DNA of 64,000 nucleotides from Chloroflexota bacterium (lineage in GTDB: Bacteria; Chloroflexota; Dehalococcoidia; Lucifugimonadales; UBA3495): contig JAPOQH010000006.1 in the NCBI GenBank assembly GCA_026710825.1, positions 26,773 through 90,772 on the forward strand, in the 5' to 3' direction. The number at the start of each line of letters is the position of its first letter. Positions within the stretch are counted from its first letter, which is position 1. The position numbers and the translations under genes were made by a program. The notes under the pieces were generated by a model. That model had not been told where the DNA came from, made no database searches, and worked only from the letters and a program-made list of their open reading frames with translations. Positions 54,109 through 62,169 of the stretch are shown here, piece after piece.

Positions 54109-55017
54109 ATGATTGATCAAACCACGGAACAGGCAACAATAGCCCGAGAGGAGCTTCCCGCTCCCGGGATGACATCGCGGGCATGGACCGGTTTGACCCG
54201 GTTTTGCCGCACGAAACCCCTGGGCGCGATCGGAGGCCTGATTGTCGTAATGCTGGTGCTGGTTGCCGCGCTAGCGCCGGTACTATCGCCATACGATCCC
54301 CGCTCGACGCCTGCCCTGCCTTGGGAGGCGCCGAACTCCACCTTCATATTGGGAGCCGACTACGTTGGCCGAGACGTGCTGAGCCGCTTGCTTTACGGAG
54401 CGCGGATCTCTCTGTATGTGGGAATGGGCAGCGTCCTGGTGGGTATTACCGCGAGCTTCATCATAGGCGTGGCGTTGACCTATATCGGCGGCATCGTCGA
54501 TACCGTCTCCCAGCGCATCGTTGACGCTCTGATGTCATTGCCGGGCCTGCTGATCGCCCTGGCGATCATGGCCGTGGTCACGCCGTCGTTGAACACGGTG
54601 ATCCTGGCCATCGTGATCGGTATGATTGCGCCCGTGATCAGAACGGTAAGATCGCAGGTTTTATCGTTAAGAGAGTTGGACTACGTGACGGCGGCGCTGG
54701 CGATCGGAGCGCCGCCCTGGCGAATCATTCTTCGCCACATCGTTCCCAACTGCTTCGCCACATACCTGGTGCTGGCGACATACTACCTGGGCTTCGCGAT
54801 CATCATCGAGTCGTCGCTGTCGTTCCTGGGCGTGGGCACCCCGCCCGACCAGCCCAGCTGGGGCGGGATGCTGGTACGCGCGGCTTCGGCCCACGTGAAG
54901 AGCGGCCCGTGGCTCGCCATATTCCCCGGCCTGGCCATCTTTATAGTGGTCATGGGGTTCAACCTGCTGGGCGACGCTCTGAGGGACGTGTTCGACCCGC
55001 GCCTGCGCGGCCGCTAA
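54109..55017 (+). CDS. ABC transporter permease (DppC-type)
   Basis: 302 residues. An N-terminal cytoplasmic part, then GAIGGLIVVMLVLVAALAPV, LGADYVGRDVLSRLLYGARI (typical DppC), the EAA loop (LRELDYVTAALAIGAPPWRI), and SSLSFLGVGTPPDQPSWGGM near the end. It pairs with the DppB-type permease 51 nt upstream to form the channel. It is followed by a terminator and no ATPase gene. Confidence 0.93.
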   Translation: MIDQTTEQATIAREELPAPGMTSRAWTGLTRFCRTKPLGAIGGLIVVMLVLVAALAPVLSPYDPRSTPALPWEAPNSTFILGADYVGRDVLSRLLYGARISLYVGMGSVLVGITASFIIGVALTYIGGIVDTVSQRIVDALMSLPGLLIALAIMAVVTPSLNTVILAIVIGMIAPVIRTVRSQVLSLRELDYVTAALAIGAPPWRIILRHIVPNCFATYLVLATYYLGFAIIIESSLSFLGVGTPPDQPSWGGMLVRAASAHVKSGPWLAIFPGLAIFIVVMGFNLLGDALRDVFDPRLRGR

Positions 55018-55042
55018 CCGGCGATCACTGGCTGCTCATATC

Positions 55043-55078
55043 AACGGGAGGCAGGGCAAACCACCTTGGCCTCCCGTT
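55043..55078 (+). terminator. Terminator hairpin of the transporter operon
   Basis: AACGGGAGGC and GCCTCCCGTT form a perfect 10-bp stem, 25 nt after the stop codon. The following T-run is short (TTCGTATCTT), so the hairpin may be bidirectional with the gene arriving from the right. Confidence 0.65.
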
Positions 55079-55084
55079 CGTATC

Positions 55085-55378
55085 TTAAAGAAATCTGGCC
55101 GCCGCAACCGCGATAGCCAACAGGGCAGCCATGACACCGGTTAACCTGATCAACAGGCGATTGCCCATAGCATCGATCTTGCCATCCAACCCCTCGATCT
55201 TGCCTTCCAAGCGCTCATTCATGGCGTCCATTTTGCCTTCCAGACGCTCTTCCATGGCGCCCATTTTGCCTTCCAACCGGGCAATGTCTTCCTTGGTCGC
55301 CAGGGTCGGCAATATGGTGTCGAAGCGAGTTTCCAATATCGTCACACGCTCTTCCAAGGTCGGGCCGGGGGTGGTCAT
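55085..55378 (-). CDS. Hypothetical coiled-coil protein with a C-terminal membrane helix
   Basis: 97 residues. LEERVTILETRFDTILPTLA, then heptad-like repeats of RLEGKMDAMNE type (four copies, about 40-75) form a coiled coil, and LTGVMAALLAIAVAAARFL is a C-terminal membrane anchor. Its function is unknown; similar small coiled-coil membrane proteins are common beside phage or ABC genes. AAGGA lies 7 nt before ATG 55378. It is divergent from the DUF3179 gene with a 75-bp gap, so they may share a control region. Confidence 0.7.
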   Translation of the reverse strand: MTTPGPTLEERVTILETRFDTILPTLATKEDIARLEGKMGAMEERLEGKMDAMNERLEGKIEGLDGKIDAMGNRLLIRLTGVMAALLAIAVAAARFL

Positions 55379-55453
55379 CGGGCAATCCTTTTGGAAAGTA
55401 TATCCTGCCAAATATGGCGTCAGTATGACATCTTCTGCATATCATGACAACGT

Positions 55454-56839
55454 ATGATGCATCTCAAAAACAAATACAGAATCTTTTTATTCGCCGCGCT
55501 GGCTATACTGACGCTGGTAGCGCTGGCATGTGCACCGACACAGGAACCAACGGAGGGTGATTCATTCACCGCGCCGCTGGCCCCAACGGACGCCGTTGCA
55601 CCCACCCTTGCGCCGGCCACCGCGTTGCCGACTGTAGTGTTGGGTGGGCCGACGGCACCGCTGCCAACAGCACGGGTAGAATCAGCCGCCACGACGCTAC
55701 CCATGGCGACGTCGATACCGGTGTCGCCGGAAGGCACGGTGATGATGGTGGAATCGGAAGAGGCCGAACGTACCCGCGGCAGATACGAGAGCCTGCTGAG
55801 AGCAACCTGGGAAACCGATTTCACGCGCACCACGATTTCATTTGACGAGATCATGACGGGGGGCCCGCCCAAGGATGGGATTCCGGCCATTGACGATCCA
55901 ATGTTTGAGTCTGTTGCAGACGCCGACGAATGGCTCGACGACCTGGAGCCGGTGCAGGTGGTGGACCTGAATGGCGACGCCCGCGCGTACCCCGTGCAGG
56001 TGATGGTGTGGCACGAGTTGGTGAACGACACGGTGGGCGGGGAACCGGTGGTCATCACATTTTGACCACTCTGTAATACCGCCTTCGTGTTCAGGCGGAC
56101 GGTTGACGGCGAGACCCTGGACTTCGGGACCACCGGCGCGCTGCGGGACAGCAATCTGCTGATGTACGACCGGCAGACCGAGTCGTGGTGGCAGGAGTTC
56201 GGGGGCGAGGGCGTGATCGGCCACTACGCAGGTCGCAAGCTGGAGCAGCTTTACCTGTCCATTGCGTCGTGGGGCGATTTCAAGGCGATGTTCCCGGACG
56301 GGAAGGTGCTTTCGCGTCCGGCCTCAGGGCGGTCCTACGGGAGCAATCCCTACTCGGGTTACGACCGGCCGGGCAGTTCGCCTTTCCTGTTCGACGGTCC
56401 CGAGGATCCCAGGCTGCCAGCGGTGGAAAGGATTGTCGCGCTGGAGCGGGGCAGCGACGCGTGGGCGGTTTCGTTCACCACGCTGGCGGAGGAACGGGTG
56501 GTGTCAGCAAGCGTGGGGGGCGAGGACATCGTGGTGTTCTGGACGCCCGGCACCGCATCGGCGTTGGACCGTGGTTCGATAAAGTCGGGGCGAGACGTGG
56601 GCACCGCGGGCATCTTCTCGCCGGTTGGGCCCGATGGATCAATGCTGACGTTCGCTGCGGACGCCGCGGGCATCATTACCGATGAACAAACGGGAAGCGC
56701 GTGGAACATCTTTGGGCACGCCACCAGCGGTCCACTGGAGGGAACGCAGTTGACGCCGGCGCCAGGGCGCATCGGGCAGTTGTGGTTCTCGTGGGCGGTT
56801 TACAGACCGGATACGGTGGTATACCAAGGCAAGGGATAG
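55454..56839 (+). CDS. DUF3179 lipoprotein, candidate selenoprotein (in-frame TGA at codon 204)
   Basis: 461 residues if the TGA at 56063-56065 is read as selenocysteine. A lipoprotein signal (LAILTLVALAC) and a Thr/Pro/Ala linker precede the DUF3179 domain. Before the TGA: ARAYPVQVMVWHELVNDTVG and EPVVITF; after it: PLCNTAFVFRRTVDGETLDF, GALRDSNLLMYDRQTESWWQ, and later YGSNPYSGYD. The family normally has CPLC at this point, so TGA replaces the first cysteine and leaves a U-P-L-C motif. There is no frameshift, and coding continues to TAG at 56839. TGA is an ordinary stop in many neighbours, so this is not a code change. Alternatives are a nonsense mutation or a sequencing error. The start has a weak ribosome site. 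Confidence 0.75.
56063..56065 (+). other. In-frame TGA, candidate selenocysteine codon
   Basis: Codon 204 of the frame beginning at 55454. Reading the same frame on both sides reconstructs a continuous DUF3179 domain, with TGA at the position of the first family cysteine. Confidence 0.65.
56079..56098 (+). promoter_or_regulatory. SECIS-like stem-loop downstream of the TGA
   Basis: CCGCCT pairs perfectly with AGGCGG around the 8-nt loop TCGTGTTC. The loop begins 20 nt after the TGA, inside the range seen for bacterial SECIS elements, and contains GU. The stem is short and lies within coding sequence, so chance cannot be excluded. Confidence 0.5.
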
Positions 56840-56872
56840 TGCGGAGCGTCCAGCCCCTGCGCAAAACCCCTT

Positions 56873-58120
56873 CTATGGGTTGTTCGCCGCCCTAGACAAG
56901 GGGGTTCCTTCAAACAAGTCGTCGATTGCCACGTAGTCTTCCATGTAGGCACTAGGAGGCACCCCATCGACCATGGCTATCTGACCATCTTCGTACTCGG
57001 CGTGACGGATCGCTTTTGTCCAAGATGGCAGCGAAGCATCAACATAGGGGTTCGCGAAGAACGTCGCCTGCGCTTTGTGGACGCAATGAGGATACAAGGT
57101 GTTGAATTGCAACACTCCAATGATGTGCTGATTCTGAGGGCCTGTAGAGTTACACCAGAACCCGTCACGAGCTCGGCTGGAACGAGGCTCAGGCACAGGG
57201 CTTGTATCCCGAGGATCTTGATTTACATAGACGGTGTACGTTTGTGTCCCGAACAATACTTCATCCATGCGGATGCCCCAATCATCCGCACGCACCGCAA
57301 TGATCAGATTTGGGATGTCTTTGTATCGCTTTGCCTTTTCATACAAACGGTCCTTGGGCTTGCCGATGTCGTCTAACATCCCTGCTGCGCCGAAGAAGCC
57401 GACCCCAACGAACCGACTGCCTGAGTTCTTGGGCCTGCGGTCCGGTGATACAGGCAGTAATTGACCAGTCAGCTCCCAATTCCCGTGCTGGAAGGTGGCA
57501 CCTGGTAAATCATGCCAATTGACTCCGTCTTCATATTGTGCCCAAACAGCATCGTAATCCACTTCGCCCAACAACCGCTCAAACGGAGCCTTCAGATCCT
57601 TTTTGCGTGGCATTGATTCCAATGCGCCGCTCGTTTCAACCTGTAGGTAAAAGTCGGGGGACTCGATTTCGTTCAGGGCGTCTTCGCAGCTCTTCTCGAT
57701 CCACGAAACTTCCAACTCGGTGTTGTCCGCGGTGCTGACGTCAAGAGCTTCGACGTAGTATTCCCGAATGAACCCTGTTTCGTTTGCCCCTGCGGCATAA
57801 AAGTCAGGCGTTCGACCTGCAACGTTAGGCTCAACCTCAACCTCGGCGCGAGTCCCACGCAAAAACTCGTGAAGTGCCAACTCGAAAAACGCTGAATCGA
57901 AACTCCGGTCGTTTTGTCTTGAGCCCATACCGGTATGCCGAATTCGGTTCACAATGTCTTTCTGCTTGGATTCTGGCAGCCTGTCCACCCACCTCTGCAA
58001 CATATCCCGCAACCGACCCGATGCCGGCAATGCGGAGCGATTGTAGAAATAGAAATGCGACTCTGCCTGGGATGATGGCCCCAAGTACGATCTCGGTATT
58101 TCGTCAAACAACAATGGCAT
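56873..58120 (-). CDS. Hypothetical protein with a nuclease-like segment
   Basis: 415 residues. FDSAFFELALHEFLRGTRAEV, VEPNVAGRTPDFYAAG and REYYVEALDVS follow the layout of PD-(D/E)xK nuclease-like domains (an acidic helix, then PDF, then a strand with Glu), though the final Lys is not clear. The rest is unfamiliar; NTLYPHCVHKAQATFFANPY is notable. GC is clearly lower than in neighbouring genes, suggesting transfer. I have no family for the full protein. It may be an orphan defence gene. Confidence 0.7.
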   Translation of the reverse strand: MPLLFDEIPRSYLGPSSQAESHFYFYNRSALPASGRLRDMLQRWVDRLPESKQKDIVNRIRHTGMGSRQNDRSFDSAFFELALHEFLRGTRAEVEVEPNVAGRTPDFYAAGANETGFIREYYVEALDVSTADNTELEVSWIEKSCEDALNEIESPDFYLQVETSGALESMPRKKDLKAPFERLLGEVDYDAVWAQYEDGVNWHDLPGATFQHGNWELTGQLLPVSPDRRPKNSGSRFVGVGFFGAAGMLDDIGKPKDRLYEKAKRYKDIPNLIIAVRADDWGIRMDEVLFGTQTYTVYVNQDPRDTSPVPEPRSSRARDGFWCNSTGPQNQHIIGVLQFNTLYPHCVHKAQATFFANPYVDASLPSWTKAIRHAEYEDGQIAMVDGVPPSAYMEDYVAIDDLFEGTPLSRAANNP

Positions 58121-58207
58121 GGTATCTCCACCCGATTTGATCTCTATTATCGTCGAAGGTCAGACTGGCAATTTCCAAAAACAATGGCACATCAAGCACT
58201 GTGTTCT

Positions 58208-58230
58208 GGGCGAATAATCCTCCCTTTTAC
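58208..58230. repeat. Degenerate half of a GGGGCGAAT palindrome
   Basis: The left arm GGGCGAAT and loop AATC are intact, but the right arm has decayed to CCTCCCTTTTAC. It lies in the gap between the nuclease-like gene and leucine dehydrogenase. Confidence 0.6.
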
Positions 58231-58257
58231 ATAGCAGGTCCCGCTGCTGCGCGTGAT

Positions 58258-58279
58258 GGGGCGGGTTGTAACCCGCCCC
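58258..58279. terminator. GGGGCGGGTT hairpin at the 3' end of leucine dehydrogenase
   Basis: Perfect 10-bp arms GGGGCGGGTT and AACCCGCCCC with a 2-nt loop. A T-run (ATTTTT) follows only on the plus strand, whereas the gene ends on the minus strand 39 nt away, so its direction of action is unclear. Confidence 0.6.
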
Positions 58280-58317
58280 AAGATTTTTGTGTGTAGTCGG
58301 TCCCCCGTGATCGGATG

Positions 58318-59385
58318 CTAGCCGCGCCAGACGTTGCGGACGCCGCGGACGGAGGCCAGGCGCTTTTCCGCGAGGAGGTCGGCGGCGCGGGCCGTGGAGA
58401 TCTCCTTCTTGCTGGAGGTGGTGAGGACGGCGGCCATCTGCTCGTAGATGCGCTCGGTCTGCTGGCGGGAACGATCGGGGTTGTAGGGCTGTCCGATCTC
58501 GGCGGCGGCGTTGATGATACCGCCGGCGTTGATCAGGAAGTCCGGCGCATAGATGATGCCGCGACGGTGCAGTTCCTCGCCGTCCTCGGGGGTTGCCAAC
58601 TGGTTGTTGGCGCCGCCGGCGACGACGCGGCAGCGCAGGCGGTCGATGGTCTCAGCGTTAATGACGCCACCGAGGGCGCAGGGCGCGAATATGTCGCAAT
58701 CGGTGTCGTAGATTTCGTCGGGGGAAACCACGGTAACGCCCATCTGGCGGGCTTTATCCAGCGCGACATCGCTGATGTCGGTGGCGAAGATCTGTGCGTC
58801 GTCCTCCAAAAGATGCTTGGCGGTATGGGACGCCACCTTGCCGAATCCCTGCATCGCGATCCTGCGGCCGCGCAGCGAGTCGGAGCCCCACGCATCGGCG
58901 GCGCAGGCGCGCATTCCCATGTAGATGCCGAGGCCGGTCATGATGGACGTGTCGCCGCTGCCGCCGAGGGTTACGTCCAGGCCGACGACATGCTGAGTTT
59001 CCTGGTGGACGGTTTCGAGGGCGCGGCCGGTGGTGCCGACATCGGTAGTGGTGAGGTAGCGGCCGCCGAGGGTGTCCACGAAGCGGCCCCAGGCGCGCAG
59101 CAGGCCCTCGGTCTTGTCGGTGCGGGGGTCGCCGATGATGACGCCCTTGCCGCCACCGAGGTTGAGTCCGGCGGCCGCTGATTTATAGGTCATGGCTTGG
59201 GACAGGCGGAGGGCATCCGCCAGTGCGTCGGCCTCGGAGGCGTAGGGCCACATGCGGGTTCCGCCGCAGGACGGGCCGAGGGTAGTATCGTGAATCGCGA
59301 TGATGGCGCGGAGGCCGGCCTCAGGGTCGCTGTACATGGTGACCTGTTCGTGGCCGTGCTTGACCATTTTATTGAGAACGTTCAT
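58318..59385 (-). CDS. Leucine dehydrogenase (Glu/Leu/Phe/Val dehydrogenase family)
   Basis: 355 residues. The signature MTYKSAAAGLNLGGGKGVII contains the catalytic Lys. TTTDVGTTGRALE, MQGFGKVASHTAKHLLED (NAD site, Rossmann fold) and LINAGGIINAAAEIG match leucine/valine dehydrogenases rather than the longer glutamate dehydrogenases. It deaminates branched-chain amino acids to 2-keto acids. AGGAGG lies 7 nt before ATG 59385. It is divergent from the cyclophilin gene across a 177-bp gap rich in promoter-like AT sequence. Confidence 0.9.
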   Translation of the reverse strand: MNVLNKMVKHGHEQVTMYSDPEAGLRAIIAIHDTTLGPSCGGTRMWPYASEADALADALRLSQAMTYKSAAAGLNLGGGKGVIIGDPRTDKTEGLLRAWGRFVDTLGGRYLTTTDVGTTGRALETVHQETQHVVGLDVTLGGSGDTSIMTGLGIYMGMRACAADAWGSDSLRGRRIAMQGFGKVASHTAKHLLEDDAQIFATDISDVALDKARQMGVTVVSPDEIYDTDCDIFAPCALGGVINAETIDRLRCRVVAGGANNQLATPEDGEELHRRGIIYAPDFLINAGGIINAAAEIGQPYNPDRSRQQTERIYEQMAAVLTTSSKKEISTARAADLLAEKRLASVRGVRNVWRG

Positions 59386-59562
59386 TGCATCGCCTCCTAT
59401 ATGAATGGTTAGCGCTGAGCGGAGCGACGCAGCGGTTGAATTACCGCTGGCAGAGGCAGTGGCCTCTACTACTATTATAAAACACGATACCGGCCATACT
59501 GGGCGTCGTGGGGTATAATCCCCGCAGTTTATCCGCAGTTTCAACATCAGGAGAACGACTCA

Positions 59563-60096
59563 ATGCCTCCCAAGCAGTATGAAAACTCGCCCGGCCTCAT
59601 CATCGAAGCGACCAAGGAGTACCGGGCCATCATCAAAACGGATAAAGGCGACATGACCATTCAGCTCATGCCGGAGGTTGCGCCGCGAGCAGTCAACAAT
59701 TTCGTCTTCCTGGCCAAGGACGGCTTTTACGAAGACAACCAGTTCCACCGGGTGATCAACAACTTCATGATCCAGGGTGGTTGCCCTCGCGGCGATGGCA
59801 CGGGCGGGCCCGGCTACCGGTTCCCGGACGAGGAGGTTACGCGCTCCTACACGCGGGGCACGCTGGCGATGGCCAACTCCGGGCCCAACACCAATGGCAG
59901 CCAGTGGTTCATCGTGCACGGGGCCGACGTGGGCCTGCCGCCGAGCTACACGATTTTCGGCATGCTGACCGACGGCGACGACGTTCTGGACGCGTTGGCG
60001 ACGTCGCCGGTGCGCCCGAGCCGGGGAGGAGAGAACAGCCAGCCCGCCGAGCGTCTTGCGATCCAGAACATCGAGATCACCGAGACCGACCGCTGA
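59563..60096 (+). CDS. Cyclophilin-type peptidyl-prolyl isomerase
   Basis: 177 residues, cytoplasmic because no signal is present. Core motifs: DKGDMTIQLMPEVAPRAVNNF, FHRVINNFMIQGGCPRGDGTG with the catalytic Arg, LAMANSGPNTNGSQWFI and IFGMLTDGDDVLD. It speeds cis-trans isomerisation of proline bonds in folding proteins. AGGAGA lies 9 nt before ATG. It seems monocistronic and is followed by a palindrome at 60238. Confidence 0.94.
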   Translation: MPPKQYENSPGLIIEATKEYRAIIKTDKGDMTIQLMPEVAPRAVNNFVFLAKDGFYEDNQFHRVINNFMIQGGCPRGDGTGGPGYRFPDEEVTRSYTRGTLAMANSGPNTNGSQWFIVHGADVGLPPSYTIFGMLTDGDDVLDALATSPVRPSRGGENSQPAERLAIQNIEITETDR

Positions 60097-60237
60097 TAAC
60101 GGCAGAAATCCGGAACCCGCAGCAGGGGTGGGCCAGATGCCTGCCCCTTCGCGTTTAACTCCACAGATGAGACCCCACCACGGTGCGTTCGGTTTTGAGT
60201 GGTGCCATCTCGAAAACGTCGTTGCCTGCGCCGGTAT

Positions 60238-60257
60238 GGGCGAATAATTACTCGCCC
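60238..60257. repeat. GGGGCGAAT palindrome, copy 7
   Basis: GGGCGAAT and ACTCGCCC around AATT, one mismatch, between the cyclophilin and MFS genes. Confidence 0.75.
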
Positions 60258-60347
60258 CTGCGAACGAAAACCACCTGAATTGCAACGCTGCCCTCCAACA
60301 CTCCGGCTGCAACGCGGAGATCGCCGCACGGCTCGGGCGGGTTCTCG

Positions 60348-61619
60348 ATGGCACGCTGCGTACGCATGAGACTACGGCCCAAATCGGTGTACTACGGGTG
60401 GGTGGTTGCCAGCACTTCGGGGAGCATCGGGTTCGCCAACGCCGCGTCGGCGATATCGATCCTGACGATATTTGTCGTGCCGATGTCCGAGGAGTTCGCA
60501 TGGAATCGCACGGCGATCGCGGGGGCGACGACGCTGGGAGCGATCCTGGGAGCGGCGCTGGCGCCGTTCATCGGGAGGCTGGTGGACCGGTTCGGGTCGC
60601 GGCTGACGCTGGTGATCGGCGGGGGAGTCATCGCGCTGGGATGCGTGTACCTGTCGGCGATGCAGACGCTGACGGGGTTCTATATCGCGTTCACGGTATC
60701 GCGTATTGCCGACCAGGGCGGAGTGAAGATAGGCACGTCGGTTGCGGCGGGGAAGTGGTTCCAGCGGTACCGGGGGCGAGCCACCGGCCTGGTGTTCCTG
60801 CTGGAGACGGTGGGCGTAATCGTGCTGGCGCCGATGACGCAACTGGTGATCTCGCAGTGGGGATGGCGCTCGGCGTGGCTGATGCTGGCGGCGGTGATGC
60901 TGGCGCTGGGCGTGGTCCCGTGCGCGCTGTGGATGCGGCGGCAACCGGAGGACATGGGGCTGGCCGTCGATGGCGGGCGCGTGTCCACTGCCGACGACGG
61001 AGTCTCGCCCGGACCGGCCGATGCTGTCGAGACGGAGCGGTCGTTGACGCTGGGAGAGGCGGCGCGGACGCGGGTGTTCTGGGTCGCGCTGGCGTCGCTG
61101 TTCCTGGGCAGCAACGCGATGGCGGGGCCGGGGCTGCACCTGGTGCCGTACCTGACGGACCGGGGGCTGAGCGCGACGGCCGCCGTGGGAGCGATCAGCG
61201 TGATGGCCACGGCGGGCGCAGCGGGAGCGATCCTGGCCGGCCTGGCCGCCGACCGAGTGTCGCCCCGGTGGCTGATGGTGGCGTTGTACGTGCTGGGCAC
61301 GGCGGCGCTGGCGCTGCTGGTGCAGACCGATACGCTGGCCGAGACCTACGCGGCGGTGATCCTCATGGGGTTGATCGGCACGGGGATCAACACACTGGCC
61401 CCGCTGATGTGGGCGGCCAACTACGGGCGCGGGTCGCTGGGAGCGATACACGGCGTGGGACGCGCGTCGCAGGTGTTGGGGTTCGCCGTGGGTCCGCTGG
61501 TTGCGGGGATCGCATACGACAGCACGGGCACGTACCGGGAGGTATTCCTGCTGATGGCGGGAGTGGCCCTGGTGGCGGCGGGATTGATGGCGGCGGCGCG
61601 GACGTGGGGGAGGCGGTAG
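60348..61619 (+). CDS. MFS transporter (monocarboxylate/oxalate-type)
   Basis: 423 residues, about 12 membrane helices. The start YYGWVVASTSGSIGFANA and the first-loop motif FIGRLVDRFGSR are typical of the OxlT/monocarboxylate-permease group, together with QGGVKIGTSVAAGKWFQRYR and RGRATGLVFLLETVG. ATG 60348 is assumed; ATG 60366 is an alternative, neither with a strong ribosome site. The substrate is unknown. Confidence 0.88.
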   Translation: MARCVRMRLRPKSVYYGWVVASTSGSIGFANAASAISILTIFVVPMSEEFAWNRTAIAGATTLGAILGAALAPFIGRLVDRFGSRLTLVIGGGVIALGCVYLSAMQTLTGFYIAFTVSRIADQGGVKIGTSVAAGKWFQRYRGRATGLVFLLETVGVIVLAPMTQLVISQWGWRSAWLMLAAVMLALGVVPCALWMRRQPEDMGLAVDGGRVSTADDGVSPGPADAVETERSLTLGEAARTRVFWVALASLFLGSNAMAGPGLHLVPYLTDRGLSATAAVGAISVMATAGAAGAILAGLAADRVSPRWLMVALYVLGTAALALLVQTDTLAETYAAVILMGLIGTGINTLAPLMWAANYGRGSLGAIHGVGRASQVLGFAVGPLVAGIAYDSTGTYREVFLLMAGVALVAAGLMAAARTWGRR

Positions 61620-61711
61620 CCGGGAGTCTGAGAACCGCCAGCTTCAAGGGGAGACCGTCCCGATACCATCCTTACCAGAAAGCGCGACTGGCCGCCATAA
61701 GGAGGGGAAAG

Positions 61712-62011
61712 ATGTACCTAGCGATTATGCTGCTCCTAGCAAGCATCCCCGTCGTGTACGCGTTATTCGTCGTATTAGCGCATATCCGAGATGGTTTGGG
61801 AGAGGCTGGCAAACCGTTGATTCTAGGAGGCATAGCCTTTGTATTACTTTGTCCTCTGCCCTTTTTCGCAATGGGTTTCCTGCTCGGTGCCGCCGCGGCG
61901 GGTCAAATCGGCATTCTGGTCGGATTCTGGTGGTTCCTGTCCGGATGCGGGCAAGCCGCGATTGGGGTGCTTCTGAAAATTGCTTATTTAGGCGATAGAA
62001 CCAACCGGTGA
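61712..62011 (+). CDS. Small membrane protein (99 residues)
   Basis: Starts MYLAIMLLLASIPVVYALFV with AAGGAGG 8 nt before the ATG. Three hydrophobic segments (about 1-22, 35-58 and 66-88) suggest three membrane helices, with a short basic C-terminus. No family is recognised. It follows the MFS gene by 92 nt on the same strand and may be co-transcribed. Confidence 0.75.
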   Translation: MYLAIMLLLASIPVVYALFVVLAHIRDGLGEAGKPLILGGIAFVLLCPLPFFAMGFLLGAAAAGQIGILVGFWWFLSGCGQAAIGVLLKIAYLGDRTNR

Positions 62012-62100
62012 CCGGTCAGCGCAGGACGACAAACGAAGTTGTGAGATCGTCGATCACTCCATGATGCCATGGGACCACAGCGATTTCGCCGTCACCCTGG

Positions 62101-62123
62101 CCCTCTCCCATCGAGGGAGAGGG
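62101..62123. repeat. CCCTCTCCC palindrome, copy 3
   Basis: The same 9-bp arms as copies 1 and 2, loop ATCGA, between convergent genes where it may act as a bidirectional terminator. Confidence 0.75.
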
Positions 62124-62169
62124 GACTCAGACTTTGGGCGCGGAAAGCCTCACCACTGCGGCGATTGGG

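Noticed and set aside
55454..56839. DUF3179 gene as a frameshifted pseudogene
   Set aside because: Both halves are in the same frame; only a single TGA separates them, so a frameshift is not the explanation. A nonsense mutation remains possible.
60398..61700. Long open frame overlapping the MFS gene in another frame, running on to 62011
   Set aside because: Its first part is low-complexity Gly/Arg/Asp-rich shadow coding; only the last 99 codons, from ATG 61712, have a ribosome site and a protein-like sequence.
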